Assembly: GCF_000750005.1 (NCBI RefSeq)
Contig: NZ_JPYA01000201.1
Location: 17,461 to 81,460 of the forward strand
Reading direction: 5' to 3'
From: Geobacillus icigianus
GTDB lineage: Bacteria; Bacillota; Bacilli; Bacillales; Anoxybacillaceae
Length of the DNA stretch: 64,000 nucleotides
Of this stretch, positions 9,346 through 17,473 are shown piece after piece. The notes below the pieces were generated by a model. That model made no database searches, was not told the DNA's origin, and saw only the letters and a list, made by a program, of their open reading frames with translations. How positions within the stretch are numbered: position 1 is the first letter of the stretch; the number at the start of each line of letters is the position of its first letter. Position numbers and translations under genes: made by a program.

Positions 9346-10266
9346 GTGAAAAAGCGCCGCATCGGCACATCCGACTTATACGTCAGTGAAATTGGGCTCG
9401 GCTGCATGTCGCTCGGCACGGATGAACACCATGCCATCTATCTCATTCATGAAGCATTAGAGCGCGGCATCAACTACTTGGATACAGCCGATTTATACGA
9501 CCGCGGCTTAAACGAGGAATTGGTCGGCAAAGCGGTGAAAGGAAAACGCGACCAAGTGATCATCGCCACCAAGGTCGGCAACCGTTGGCGCGCGGACGGA
9601 AGCGGTTGGGATTGGGATCCGTCAAAAGCCTATATCAAACAAGCGGTCAAAGACAGCCTGCGCCGCCTGCAAACGGACTACATTGATTTATACCAGCTCC
9701 ATGGCGGCACGATCGACGACCCGATCGACGAAACGATCGAAGCGTTCGAAGAGCTGAAGCGAGAAGGCGTCATCCGCTGGTACGGCATCTCCTCGATCCG
9801 CCCGAACGTCATCCGCGAATACGTGAAGCGCTCGAACATCGTCAGCGTTATGATGCAATACAGCTTGCTCGACCGCCGTCCGGAAGAGTGGTTTCCGCTC
9901 TTGCGCGAACATAACATCAGCGTTATCGCCCGCGGCCCGGTCGCTAAAGGCTTGCTCACCAACCGCCGGCTCGAGCAAGCGAGCCGCGCCGTGAAAGAAC
10001 ACGGCTACCTCGATTATTCATACGAAGACTTGCAGGCGCTCATCCCGAAGCTGAAAGAAAAAACGGCCGGCCGCCGTTCCTTGACCGTGACCGCGCTGCA
10101 ATTTTGCCTGCATGACTCGGTCGTTGCCGCCGCCATTCCGGGGGCGAGCCGGCTCGAGCAGCTTGAGGAAAACATCGCCGCCGCTTCCGCCCCGCCGCTT
10201 GACGCTGACGAATACGAATGGTTAAAACAAGTAACGAAGCGCTCGATCTATGACATGCACCGATGA
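9346..10266 (+). CDS. yqkF: Aldo/keto reductase, YqkF-like
   Basis: NADPH-dependent oxidoreductase of unknown physiological substrate. It has 306 residues forming one TIM barrel. The AKR catalytic tetrad is visible: D46, Y51 (DTADLYDRG), K76 (IATKVGNRW) and H119 (YQLHGG). The start is GTG at 9346, eight bases after GGAGG. It is a single-gene unit with its own terminator, divergent from nudF. It matches the YqkF position and sequence in B. subtilis. Confidence 0.88.
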   Translation: MKKRRIGTSDLYVSEIGLGCMSLGTDEHHAIYLIHEALERGINYLDTADLYDRGLNEELVGKAVKGKRDQVIIATKVGNRWRADGSGWDWDPSKAYIKQAVKDSLRRLQTDYIDLYQLHGGTIDDPIDETIEAFEELKREGVIRWYGISSIRPNVIREYVKRSNIVSVMMQYSLLDRRPEEWFPLLREHNISVIARGPVAKGLLTNRRLEQASRAVKEHGYLDYSYEDLQALIPKLKEKTAGRRSLTVTALQFCLHDSVVAAAIPGASRLEQLEENIAAASAPPLDADEYEWLKQVTKRSIYDMHR

Positions 10267-10315
10267 AAAAAGGAGCCCACAGCGCCAACATGGCCGCTTG
10301 CGGGCTCTTTTTTCA
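10265..10315 (+). terminator. Terminator of the aldo/keto reductase gene
   Basis: GATGAAAAAAGGAGCCC pairs with GGGCTCTTTTTTCATC, a very stable hairpin with a T run. Near-symmetric, so it may also stop leftward transcription. Confidence 0.85.
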
Positions 10316-10332
10316 TCCTGTTTCCCTGTTCA

Positions 10333-10566
10333 TCAGGCCACCTCATCATCTACATACTTGTCCCTTGCCGCCCCCAAGCCAAACACGATCATGACCGCGC
10401 AAACGGCTAGCAATAAAACGAGGGGTGGGAGAAAATGACCGGCTGCATCATACAGCGCCCCAAACAGCAGCGGGCCGGCCGCCGACAGCAAGTAGCCGAC
10501 CGATTGGGCCATAGCCGAGAGCTGGGCGGCTTCCAGCGGACGGCGCGTCCGCAACGTAAACAGCAT
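10333..10566 (-). pseudogene. C-terminal remnant of an MFS transporter (CynX/NimT-like)
   Basis: The 77 codons encode two hydrophobic helices with the motif SVGYLLSAAGPLLFGALYD, typical of the last part of CynX/NimT-family MFS transporters, which have around 400 residues. Everything N-terminal is gone: upstream lies the intact yqkE gene and its AAGGAGGG-ATG opens a different frame. It is a deletion remnant, probably not expressed. Confidence 0.7.
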
Positions 10567-10583
10567 CCATCGTGCCCTCCTTA

Positions 10584-10826
10584 TTATTTAAACTTGCGCC
10601 AGTCAAGCTCGCTTTCTTCAAGCAGCTCAGCAAACGACTTTCGCTCGTCGCGCCGGCGCGCTTCCTCGCGGCGCCGCGCTTCTTCCGCCGCCCGCTGCCG
10701 CTGTTGTTCCTCAGCAAGCGCCCTCTTTTTCGCAAGCAGCTTCGCTTCGATGTCGGCGCCAAGCCGGTCAGCGAGCGTCATCGTCGACTGCTCTCGCTCT
10801 TTTCTCCGCCCCGCCTCTGTTTTCAC
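10584..10826 (-). CDS. yqkE: YqkE-like small charged protein (DUF3886)
   Basis: An 80-residue, very Lys/Arg/Glu/Gln-rich, predicted helical protein ending in SFAELLEESELDWRKFK, the conserved tail of the YqkE family. The GTG at 10826 has AAGGGGG eight bases upstream; a longer reading would have no ribosome site. Cytoplasmic, function unknown. The region around residues 30-60 is almost pure Arg/Glu/Ala and would form a single long helix. Confidence 0.75.
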   Translation of the reverse strand: MKTEAGRRKEREQSTMTLADRLGADIEAKLLAKKRALAEEQQRQRAAEEARRREEARRRDERKSFAELLEESELDWRKFK

Positions 10827-10904
10827 GATGCTCACCCCCTTGCATAACAGCCGCTTGTTTGTCAAACAATACAACGAAACGACATGGAAAAGGAGAGATG
10901 ACCA

Positions 10905-11024
10905 ATGACGAAAAACCGCGCTCAAAAAGGAAAACCGTCCGCCGATACGGTCAAACCGGTCATCGGCAAAGAAGAGCTGGAAAAAGCGATCCACCCAACA
11001 AAGCGGCAAAACAGCCCGCAATAA
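10905..11024 (+). CDS. Small basic protein, 39 residues, unrecognised
   Basis: A short frame from ATG 10905 to TAA 11022-11024, beginning MTKNRAQKGKPSADTV and ending HPTKRQNSPQ. AAAAGGAGAG stands nine bases before the ATG. A strong two-way terminator follows 12 bases after the stop. The good ribosome site, compact unit and divergence from yqkE argue for a real gene. It is hydrophilic with no membrane segment; function unknown. Confidence 0.55.
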   Translation: MTKNRAQKGKPSADTVKPVIGKEELEKAIHPTKRQNSPQ

Positions 11025-11035
11025 GAAAGATCATA

Positions 11036-11067
11036 GAAAAACCGTAACCGGCCCGGTTACGGTTTTT
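11036..11067. terminator. Two-way terminator
   Basis: AAAAACCGTAACCGG and CCGGTTACGGTTTTT form a near-perfect hairpin with A and T runs on the two sides. It serves the 39-residue gene rightward and the yqkC gene leftward. Confidence 0.9.
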
Positions 11068-11305
11068 ACAACACCTCGGTAATGTGCGGCATATGCTCGC
11101 CGAGCCAAGCGATCGCGTCATCAAGCGTCGCAAACTCTCTCGTTTCAAACGTCATCTCATTTTGCAAAAGCCACACGTCCTTTTTGTCTTGGTACGGACC
11201 GGCGACCGACCAATGAAGCAGGCTGTACGGGTCGTTTTCATGGGTGAACGACACCCATGTTTTTTGCTTCGCCACCTTTGCGAGCTGCTCGAGCTTACCG
11301 TTCAT
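11066..11305 (-). CDS. yqkC: YqkC-like protein (DUF2552)
   Basis: A 79-residue cytoplasmic protein of unknown function, closely matching Bacillus YqkC: MNGKLEQLAKVAKQKTWVSF at the N-terminus, then the conserved PYSLLHWSVAGP segment. Its ATG lies 11 bases inside the end of the yqkB frame, so the two are translationally coupled. The shared terminator ends the unit. Confidence 0.8.
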   Translation of the reverse strand: MNGKLEQLAKVAKQKTWVSFTHENDPYSLLHWSVAGPYQDKKDVWLLQNEMTFETREFATLDDAIAWLGEHMPHITEVL

Positions 11306-11639
11306 GGCCGGCTGTCACCTCGACAAGCGGCATATGGCCGTTCAAGATTTGCCTTGGGCTTTTGAGCTGAAAAACGGTCGTCCCTGGCTTGATGTCAATC
11401 GTCATCTCCTCATCAAAAAAGATGAGGCGCGGCCGTTCCACGAGCACCGGCACGAAATTCGTCTCGACGACGACATCGTCTTCATCCGCCTTGTCAACGA
11501 GCCATAGCGCCGGCACGCCATCGACCAAACAGCCGCAGCCGTCGGTGTCATAGTTGAGCTTTAACTGCCGCCCCGATTTGGCTACAATAGGGGTAAGCGT
11601 TTGTTTTGCTGCATCAGTAAACGTGATGTTCACGCTCAT
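11295..11639 (-). CDS. yqkB: HesB/IscA-like protein YqkB
   Basis: A 114-residue member of the iron-sulfur biogenesis (HesB/IscA) superfamily. It has the typical start NITFTDAAKQTLTPIV and a GCGCLVDG segment, but the C-terminal CxC pair of true A-type carriers is absent, as in the YqkB subgroup; its role as an Fe-S carrier is therefore uncertain. The ATG at 11639 follows AAAGGAG. It is the first gene of the yqkB-yqkC pair. Confidence 0.8.
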   Translation of the reverse strand: MSVNITFTDAAKQTLTPIVAKSGRQLKLNYDTDGCGCLVDGVPALWLVDKADEDDVVVETNFVPVLVERPRLIFFDEEMTIDIKPGTTVFQLKSPRQILNGHMPLVEVTAGHER

Positions 11640-11755
11640 CGTTGCTCCTTTTTCCGTTTGTTTCTTTACTATTCTACCCGTTGGCATGCAAGACTGTCAA
11701 AACGAAAAGGAGGAAAATCCAATGGCAAAAGGGCAAAGCAAAGTCACAGAAATGA

Positions 11756-11789
11756 AACGGCTGGCCCACACGAGGCCAGCCGTTTACTT
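11756..11789 (-). terminator. Hairpin at the end of yqjQ
   Basis: AAACGGCTGGCC and GGCCAGCCGTTT form a perfect 12-bp stem around a short loop, overlapping the yqjQ stop codon. Short T-rich stretches follow on both sides. Confidence 0.65.
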
Positions 11790-12572
11790 TTGGAAAAACG
11801 CCCGCTTCGCTACCGTTTCGACAAGCCCCGGAGCGAGCCGGTACAACCGGCTGCCGAAGTCCATCCAACGCGGCATATTCACCTCGCGCGTCGGCGTCAT
11901 CATCGCGGCAACGACGCGCTTCGCCACCGCCTCCGGCCGTAACATCCAACGCGAGACGTTGCGCACATACTCTCCCGATTCATCGGCCGCGGAAAAAAAG
12001 TTCGTCTCCACCGGCCCGGGGTTGACGGCGGTGACAAAAATGCCGAAGCGCGCCGCCTCGAGGCGGAGGCTGTCCGTAAAACCGAGAACCGCGTGTTTCG
12101 TCGCAGAGTAGACGCTTGATTTGGGCGTGGCGATTTTTCCCGCCTGCGAGGCGATGTTGATAATATGGCCGCTCTTGCGCTCTTTCATGTGCGGATACAC
12201 CGCCTTCGTGCAGGCGATGAGGCCGAAGACGTTGACGGCAAACATTCGCTCCATTTCCGCCAAGTCGATGTCCTCGACATAGCGAAAGACGCCAAACCCC
12301 GCGTTATTGACCAACACATCAACCGTTTCCAACTCCGCCATCAACCGGGAAAAAACGGCCTCAACCATTTCCCGGTCGCCGACATCCAGCCGCGCATAGC
12401 GCGGACGAATGCCGGTCTGTGCCTCAATCCGCGCGCTGATTTCTTTCAGCTTTCCTTCACTGCGCGCCAACAGCACCGGAAGCGCCCCTTGGCGCGCCGC
12501 TTCATCAGCAATGTGCTCGCCGATTCCTCCCGACGCTCCAGTAATGACGACATGACGACCCTTCAACCGCAT
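11784..12572 (-). CDS. yqjQ: Short-chain dehydrogenase/reductase YqjQ
   Basis: NAD(P)-dependent oxidoreductase of 262 residues. The Rossmann glycine motif TGASGGIG is at residues 11-18, NNAG at 89-92, and the catalytic residues are S142, Y155 and K159 (YSATK). Substrate unknown; it resembles the DltE/YqjQ group of classical SDRs. The ATG overlaps the end of yqjP by 10 bases, so YqjP and YqjQ are coupled. Confidence 0.88.
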   Translation of the reverse strand: MRLKGRHVVITGASGGIGEHIADEAARQGALPVLLARSEGKLKEISARIEAQTGIRPRYARLDVGDREMVEAVFSRLMAELETVDVLVNNAGFGVFRYVEDIDLAEMERMFAVNVFGLIACTKAVYPHMKERKSGHIINIASQAGKIATPKSSVYSATKHAVLGFTDSLRLEAARFGIFVTAVNPGPVETNFFSAADESGEYVRNVSRWMLRPEAVAKRVVAAMMTPTREVNMPRWMDFGSRLYRLAPGLVETVAKRAFFQK

Positions 12573-13534
12573 ACCGACACCCCCGCCGCTTCATAGACGT
12601 AACGGCCGGCTTCCTGTTTTTTCGTCACGTATCCGTTCGCCTCGAGATAATCAAGCTGGCCGATCGTCTCCGACATCGTCAGCATCAACTGCCGTTCGTA
12701 AACCGATGGGAACAGCTTTTGGCACACGTCAAACACCGTTTGCGGGCGTTCCTTCACCATGTCGAGCACTCGCTCGGCGCGCTGGCGCTGCTTCGTCAAC
12801 CGCTCGCGAACAAGGCTTCGGATGTCGGTCGCATCATCGCCATGGCCGTTTAACGAACGAACGATGTCGTAATTCAGCATTTTCTCAAGCGACTCGTTGT
12901 ATTGCAGCAACGGCTTCGGCCGCTCCGTCTCCCCTTCCGCCGGCGGCTCCATCATCGGATTCGGGGAAATATGGACGAGCAAATGGTCGCCGCCGATCAA
13001 CAAACCATCCTCCTCGCGATAGAGAACGATATGGCTTTGCGCATGGCCCGGCGTTTCGATCACGCGCCACCGCGGCAAACCGGGAACCGCATCCCCGTCG
13101 GTCACGGCGATATCAACAGCCCGCCGGCTCGCGTAGCGAAGCGATCCGCCTTCTTTGGACAGCCGGCTAAACAAGCGACGATCGACGCCGCATTCGGTGA
13201 AAAAGCCTTCAAAAAAGCGGACGTACCGCTCCATAAACGCCCGCTCCCGGCGCAAAAACGGGTCGGCTTTCGGATGGCCGATGATCGGGGCGTGCGGAAA
13301 GTAATCCAGCAGCCCGACATGGTCTGGATGGTGATGGGTGATCACGATTTGCTCGATCTCTTCCGGTCGGTAGCCGATCTCAGCGAGACGATGGACAAAT
13401 CGCTGCCACGCTTCTTCCGTTTTCACTCCGGCATCCACTAACGTCAGCCGATCGCCAGCGATCACGTACATATGCACATCGCCGACCGGAAACGGCGTCG
13501 GCACCGTGATCCGATGCACTCGTTCCTCGTTCAT
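12563..13534 (-). CDS. yqjP: MBL-fold metallo-hydrolase YqjP
   Basis: A 323-residue metallo-beta-lactamase-fold hydrolase. The metal site HxHxDH is at H67, H69, D71 and H72 (THHHPDH), with further ligands in ETPGHAQSH and GGDHLL. A C-terminal winged-helix-like extension (about 245-315) is typical of the lactamase-B2/YqjP group. Substrate unknown. The ATG at 13534 is preceded by GAAGGGAATG. It is the first gene of the yqjP-yqjQ unit, divergent from the proline T-box. Confidence 0.87.
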   Translation of the reverse strand: MNEERVHRITVPTPFPVGDVHMYVIAGDRLTLVDAGVKTEEAWQRFVHRLAEIGYRPEEIEQIVITHHHPDHVGLLDYFPHAPIIGHPKADPFLRRERAFMERYVRFFEGFFTECGVDRRLFSRLSKEGGSLRYASRRAVDIAVTDGDAVPGLPRWRVIETPGHAQSHIVLYREEDGLLIGGDHLLVHISPNPMMEPPAEGETERPKPLLQYNESLEKMLNYDIVRSLNGHGDDATDIRSLVRERLTKQRQRAERVLDMVKERPQTVFDVCQKLFPSVYERQLMLTMSETIGQLDYLEANGYVTKKQEAGRYVYEAAGVSVCG

Positions 13535-13702
13535 CGCATTCCCTTCTTTCCCTTCAGTTCGGTAGCGATCCGTTCAGACATTGAACCAGACTGAATGATG
13601 ATTCACAAATCTTGTTATTTTACAGTTTACAACGATTTCATACGTTTGTCATTCCTTTTTCTGCCGCGCATCGAAAATGGCCAAAAAATTCACGCTTCTC
13701 TC

Positions 13703-13732
13703 TTGACAACCAGCCTTGTCCCGCGGCATAAT
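13703..13732 (+). promoter_or_regulatory. SigA-type promoter of the T-box leader
   Basis: TTGACA at 13703-13708 and CATAAT at 13727-13732 with an 18-base spacer; the T-box leader starts just downstream. Nothing else was seen in the gap 13535-13702. Confidence 0.7.
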
Positions 13733-13734
13733 GA

Positions 13735-14007
13735 CAAATAACATCACCGATACGGCCAAACTGGCGATGAACAGGGCCAGTAAACCGCAAACGGCACCAG
13801 AGAGCGAAGCCCGCGGCTGGAAGGCTTTGCTGCCCTCTTTGCGGTTGAACCTACCCTAGGAGCTGTTAGGCCAACCTAAACGCATTCCCAGCGTTATCGG
13901 GACAGAGTCGGGCCTGTTTGGCGTTTGGACCAAGCTAGGCCAAAAAAGGTGGTACCGCGGAAACGAAGGTTTTCCGTCCTTTTGCAAGGACGGAAAACCT
14001 TTTTCTT
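13735..14007 (+). promoter_or_regulatory. T-box riboswitch specific for proline tRNA
   Basis: A leader of about 270 bases before proI. The T-box bulge sequence AGGTGGTACCGCGG is at 13947-13960. Stem I carries CCAGTAAACC near 13790 and, opposite it, GAACCTACC at 13847-13855; CCT (13850-13852) is the specifier codon, reading proline. The antiterminator competes with the terminator hairpin 13966-14007. Uncharged tRNA-Pro would stabilise the antiterminator and switch on proline synthesis. The target gene, encoding pyrroline-5-carboxylate reductase, agrees with the specifier. Confidence 0.9.
13966..14007 (+). terminator. Regulated terminator of the T-box leader
   Basis: AAGGTTTTCCGTCC pairs with GGACGGAAAACCTT around TTTTGCAA, followed by TTTC. 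It is the off-state of the riboswitch. Confidence 0.9.
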
Positions 14008-14044
14008 TTGCCCCGACACCCGCAAGCGAAGGAGGAGTGAAAAG

Positions 14045-14884
14045 ATGAACAACGGACAGACGATTGCGCTGATCGGCGCCGGTTCGATGGCAGAAGCGCT
14101 CATCGCCGGCATGACGAAAGCTTTTTGCCGCCCAACTGACGTCATCGTTGCCAATCGGCAAAACCGCGCCCGTCTCGAGGAACTGGCGCGCCGCTACGGA
14201 GTGCGGGTGGCCCCAAACGCCCGTGAAGCTGCCGAACAGGCGGACATCATCGTTTTAGCAATGAAACCAAAAGACGTCGTCGAAGCGATGCACACCATCA
14301 CCCCCGCCCTTGGCGCCACCCCGCTCATCCTTTCGCTGCTGGCCGGCGTCACGACCGAAACGATCGAACGGCTCGCCGGACGCGACATCCCTGTCGTGCG
14401 CGCGATGCCGAACACATCGGCCGCCGTCGGCTTATCGGCGACCGCGATCGCCGGCGGCCGCTTCGCCGCGAAAGAACATCTTGAGGTGGCCAAACAACTG
14501 TTTGAAACGGTCGGCATCGTCGCTGTAGTGCCGGAACGCGACTTGCACGCGGTCACCGGCCTGTCCGGAAGCGGTCCGGCGTATGTGTACTACTTGGTCG
14601 AAGCGATGGAAAGAGCGGCGGCCGACATCGGCCTTGAGCCTGAAGTGGCGAAACCGCTCATTTTGCAAACGATCATCGGCGCGGCTGAAATGCTCAAAGC
14701 GTCCGACAAACATCCGTCCGTCCTGCGCCGCGAAGTGACGAGCCCGGGCGGCACGACTGAAGCCGGCATTGGCGTGCTTGAGCAGTACCGATTTCAGGAG
14801 GCGGTCATCGCTTGCATCCGCCGGGCGACGGCCCGCTCCGAGGAGCTCGGCAGCGCTCTGCTCGCCGCCATCGCCGAAGCGTAA
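14045..14884 (+). CDS. proI: Pyrroline-5-carboxylate reductase
   Basis: Last step of proline synthesis: NAD(P)H-dependent reduction of pyrroline-5-carboxylate. It has 279 residues with an N-terminal Rossmann motif IGAGSMAEALIAG (residues 9-21) and the C-terminal dimerisation signature, with LSGSGPAYVY and TSPGGTTEAGI clearly visible. The frame is open upstream through the T-box, but the ATG at 14045 has GGAGGAG and is the true start. It is controlled by the proline T-box. ProC/ProG paralogues are possible names; the position matches yqjO (proI). Confidence 0.93.
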   Translation: MNNGQTIALIGAGSMAEALIAGMTKAFCRPTDVIVANRQNRARLEELARRYGVRVAPNAREAAEQADIIVLAMKPKDVVEAMHTITPALGATPLILSLLAGVTTETIERLAGRDIPVVRAMPNTSAAVGLSATAIAGGRFAAKEHLEVAKQLFETVGIVAVVPERDLHAVTGLSGSGPAYVYYLVEAMERAAADIGLEPEVAKPLILQTIIGAAEMLKASDKHPSVLRREVTSPGGTTEAGIGVLEQYRFQEAVIACIRRATARSEELGSALLAAIAEA

Positions 14885-15019
14885 ACACGATAGCCCCAGG
14901 GCACCGCTCTTTTCCACTTAATTCGAACAGGGCATCAATCCGTTTCATTTTGTTTTTGACAAGCGGCATGCTATCATCAGTCATGAACCATTCAGTGGCA
15001 TAGAAAGGAGCTGCTTGTC

Positions 15020-16042
15020 ATGAACACGATGCTGTTTTCGCCGTATACGATCGGCGGGCTGACACTGAAAAACCGAATCGTCATGTCGCCGATGTGCATG
15101 TATTCATGCGAGACAAAAGACGGCACGGTGCGCACATGGCATAAAATCCATTACCCGGCGCGCGCCGTCGGCCAAGTCGGCCTCATCATCGTCGAAGCGA
15201 CCAGCGTGACGCCGCAAGGCCGCATTTCTGAACGCGACTTAGGCATTTGGAGCGATGACCATATCGCCGGACTTCGCGAACTCGTCGGGCTTGTGAAAGA
15301 GCAGGGAGCCGCCATCGGCATCCAGCTTGCCCACGCCGGCCGAAAAGCGGAAGTGCCGGGAGAGATCATCGCCCCGTCCGCCATTCCGTTCCAAGAATCG
15401 TCGCGCACACCGAAAGAAATGACCAAAACGGACATCGAAGAGACGGTGCAAGCGTTCCAAAACGGCGCGCGGCGGGCGAAGGAAGCTGGCTTTGACGTTA
15501 TCGAAATCCATGCCGCTCATGGCTACTTGATCAACGAATTTTTATCGCCGCTCGCCAATCGCCGCCAAGACGAATACGGCGGTTCGCCGGAAAACCGCTA
15601 CCGTTTCTTGGGCGAAGTGATCGAGGCGGTCCGCGAAGTGTGGGACGGCCCGCTGTTTGTGCGCATCTCAGCGTCCGACTACCATCCGGACGGGCTGACA
15701 GCCAGCGACTACGTTCCGTACGCCAAACGCATGAAAGAACAAGGCGTCGACCTCATCGATGTCAGCTCCGGCGCCGTCGTGCCGGCGCGCATCGACGTTT
15801 ATCCCGGCTACCAAGTGCCGTTTGCCGAACTGATCCGCCGCGAAGCAAACATCCCGACCGGCGCCGTCGGCTTGATCACCTCCGGCTGGCAGGCGGAAGA
15901 AGTGCTGCGCAACGGCCGCGCCGATCTCGTCTTTTTAGGGCGCGAGCTGCTGCGCAACCCGTATTGGCCGTACGCCGCGGCGAGGGAGCTCGGAGTGAGC
16001 ATCGAAGCGCCGGTGCAATACGAGCGCGGCTGGCGGTTTTAA
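15020..16042 (+). CDS. namA: NADPH dehydrogenase, thermophilic old yellow enzyme
   Basis: FMN-dependent ene-reductase (YqjM/NamA) that reduces activated C=C bonds and detoxifies nitro compounds and enals. It has 340 residues as a single TIM barrel. C26 and Y28 (MSPMCMYSC), which mark the YqjM class and tune the flavin, are present, as is the substrate-binding HAAH pair near 164-167. The ATG has AAAGGAGCTG upstream. TTGACA at about 14958 may belong to its promoter. The sequence is nearly that of the known Geobacillus enzyme. It converges with rnz; the two stop codons overlap by four bases. Confidence 0.95.
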   Translation: MNTMLFSPYTIGGLTLKNRIVMSPMCMYSCETKDGTVRTWHKIHYPARAVGQVGLIIVEATSVTPQGRISERDLGIWSDDHIAGLRELVGLVKEQGAAIGIQLAHAGRKAEVPGEIIAPSAIPFQESSRTPKEMTKTDIEETVQAFQNGARRAKEAGFDVIEIHAAHGYLINEFLSPLANRRQDEYGGSPENRYRFLGEVIEAVREVWDGPLFVRISASDYHPDGLTASDYVPYAKRMKEQGVDLIDVSSGAVVPARIDVYPGYQVPFAELIRREANIPTGAVGLITSGWQAEEVLRNGRADLVFLGRELLRNPYWPYAAARELGVSIEAPVQYERGWRF

Positions 16043-16962
16043 CCGCGCGGGATCGAAAACGAAGCGAAATCAGCCGCAAGCTCCGTGTTCGGAAATACGC
16101 GGCGCGCCTCGGCGACGAGCTGCTGCGCCGCCGCACCTTGGTAGCGGGAGCTGATATGGGTTAAAATGAGCCGTTTCGCCCGCGCCCGCCTCGCCACCTC
16201 GGCCGCATCGATGGTCGTAGAATGAAAATAGTCATGGGCTAGCTGCTGCTCCGCCGCGGCAAACGTCGCCTCATGGACGACGACATCGGCATCGCGGGCG
16301 AGCTCAATCGCCGCTTCGCAAAAGCGGGTGTCGCCTAGCACGGTGACGATTCGCCCTTTTTGCGGCGGGCCGACAAACTCGCGCCCGTCAAGCACGGTAC
16401 CGTCCTCGAGCACGACCGTTTTTCCTTGCTTAATCTGTTGATAAATCGGGCCGGGGCGGACGCCGAGCGCTCGCAGCCGGTCAACCAAGAGCGGGCCGGG
16501 CAAGTCTTTTTCGACAACGCGGAAGCCATAAGACGGCATGCCGTGATCGAGCCGTTTGGCGATCACTTGAAACGTTTCATCATCAAAAATAACGCCTTCC
16601 TCGATCTCGGCAATGTTCAGTTCATAACGAAGCTTCGTTCCGCTGACAGCGAGCGCCGTTTCGACAAACGCGCGCAGACCGCGCGGACCAAACACAGTGA
16701 GCGGCGTCTCACCGCTTTGGAACGAACGGCTGCCAAGCAGCCCCGGCAAGCCGAATAGATGGTCGCCATGCAAGTGCGTAATCAAAATATGCTCGATGCG
16801 GCGCGGACGAATGGCGGTATGCAAAATTTGATGCTGCGTCGCCTCGCCACAATCAAACAGCCATGTCGCCCCCCGTTCGTCGAGCAGCTGCAAGGCGACG
16901 GATGAGACGTTGCGCTCTTTCGCCGGCACGCCGGCACCGGTGCCTAAAAACAACAGTTCCAA
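16039..16962 (-). CDS. rnz: Ribonuclease Z
   Basis: tRNA 3' processing endonuclease that removes trailers lacking CCA. It has 307 residues, the normal length. The zinc-binding HxHxDH motif is ITHLHGDH at residues 61-68, with later ligands in [16 protein letters not shown] and LTHISSRYQ. The TTG at 16962, eight bases after AAGGAGG, gives the family N-terminus [11 protein letters not shown]; readings starting earlier add an unrelated extension. Divergent from zwf across a tandem repeat. Confidence 0.93.
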   Translation of the reverse strand: MELLFLGTGAGVPAKERNVSSVALQLLDERGATWLFDCGEATQHQILHTAIRPRRIEHILITHLHGDHLFGLPGLLGSRSFQSGETPLTVFGPRGLRAFVETALAVSGTKLRYELNIAEIEEGVIFDDETFQVIAKRLDHGMPSYGFRVVEKDLPGPLLVDRLRALGVRPGPIYQQIKQGKTVVLEDGTVLDGREFVGPPQKGRIVTVLGDTRFCEAAIELARDADVVVHEATFAAAEQQLAHDYFHSTTIDAAEVARRARAKRLILTHISSRYQGAAAQQLVAEARRVFPNTELAADFASFSIPRG

Positions 16963-17094
16963 CAGGCGTCCCTCCTTGTTCTCGCTCAACGTTGCCTGTT
17001 GTTAGCGTACCAATGTCGGAACGGCTTTTCAACTTCCTTTTGCGCTCTACCACCGCCGGCTCAGCACCGCCCGGCTTTATGAATGGGCGTGCCT

Positions 17095-17428
17095 AGCTCA
17101 AATTTTAGCGTTTCGTCCGGCCAACATCTCTGCCGTCGGAACGCAATCAAATCCTTGCGCCCTATCCGGCAAAAGTCTCTGTCGCCGGAACACAACCAAA
17201 CCTTAGCGTTTCGTCCGGCCAACGTCTCCGCCCGCCGGAGCGCAATTAAATCCTTGCGCCCTATCCGGCAAAAGTCTCTGTCGCCGGAACACAACCAAAC
17301 CTTAGCGTTTCGTCCGGCCAACGTCTCTGCCGTCGGAACGCAATCAAATCCTTGCGCCCTATCCGGCAAAGGTCTCTGCCCTCGGAACGCAACAAAGTAT
17401 TTGCGTTCTGTCCGGCAAACCTCTACAA
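17095..17428. repeat. 49-bp tandem repeat between rnz and zwf
   Basis: TCCGGC recurs at 17116, 17165, 17214, 17264, 17313, 17362 and 17411, intervals of 49, 49, 50, 49, 49 and 49 bases. Two subtypes alternate (TCCGGCCAACGTCTCTGC and TCCGGCAAAAGTCTCTGT), giving a 98-bp higher-order period. Each unit contains an inverted repeat, for example TCCGGC with GCCGGA about 13 bases apart. It fills the divergent intergenic region upstream of both genes. Confidence 0.93.
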
Positions 17429-17473
17429 TGGTTTCATTGAAGACGTCAATTTGGCAAAAGCGAGGTACATACG

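Noticed and set aside
11721-11790. Small plus-strand gene starting MAKGQSKVTEM after AAAGGAGG
   Set aside because: The ribosome site is good, but the frame has no stop before the hairpin and runs on antisense through yqjQ. It may be a remnant; not enough to list.
17061-17369. Minus-strand frame with repeated CRIGRKDLIA-like segments
   Set aside because: It is the 49-bp repeat translated; two copies (98 bp) do not keep frame throughout and there is no ribosome site.
17095-17428. CRISPR array
   Set aside because: Anchors are evenly spaced, but the whole unit is repeated; there are no unique spacers and no cas genes.
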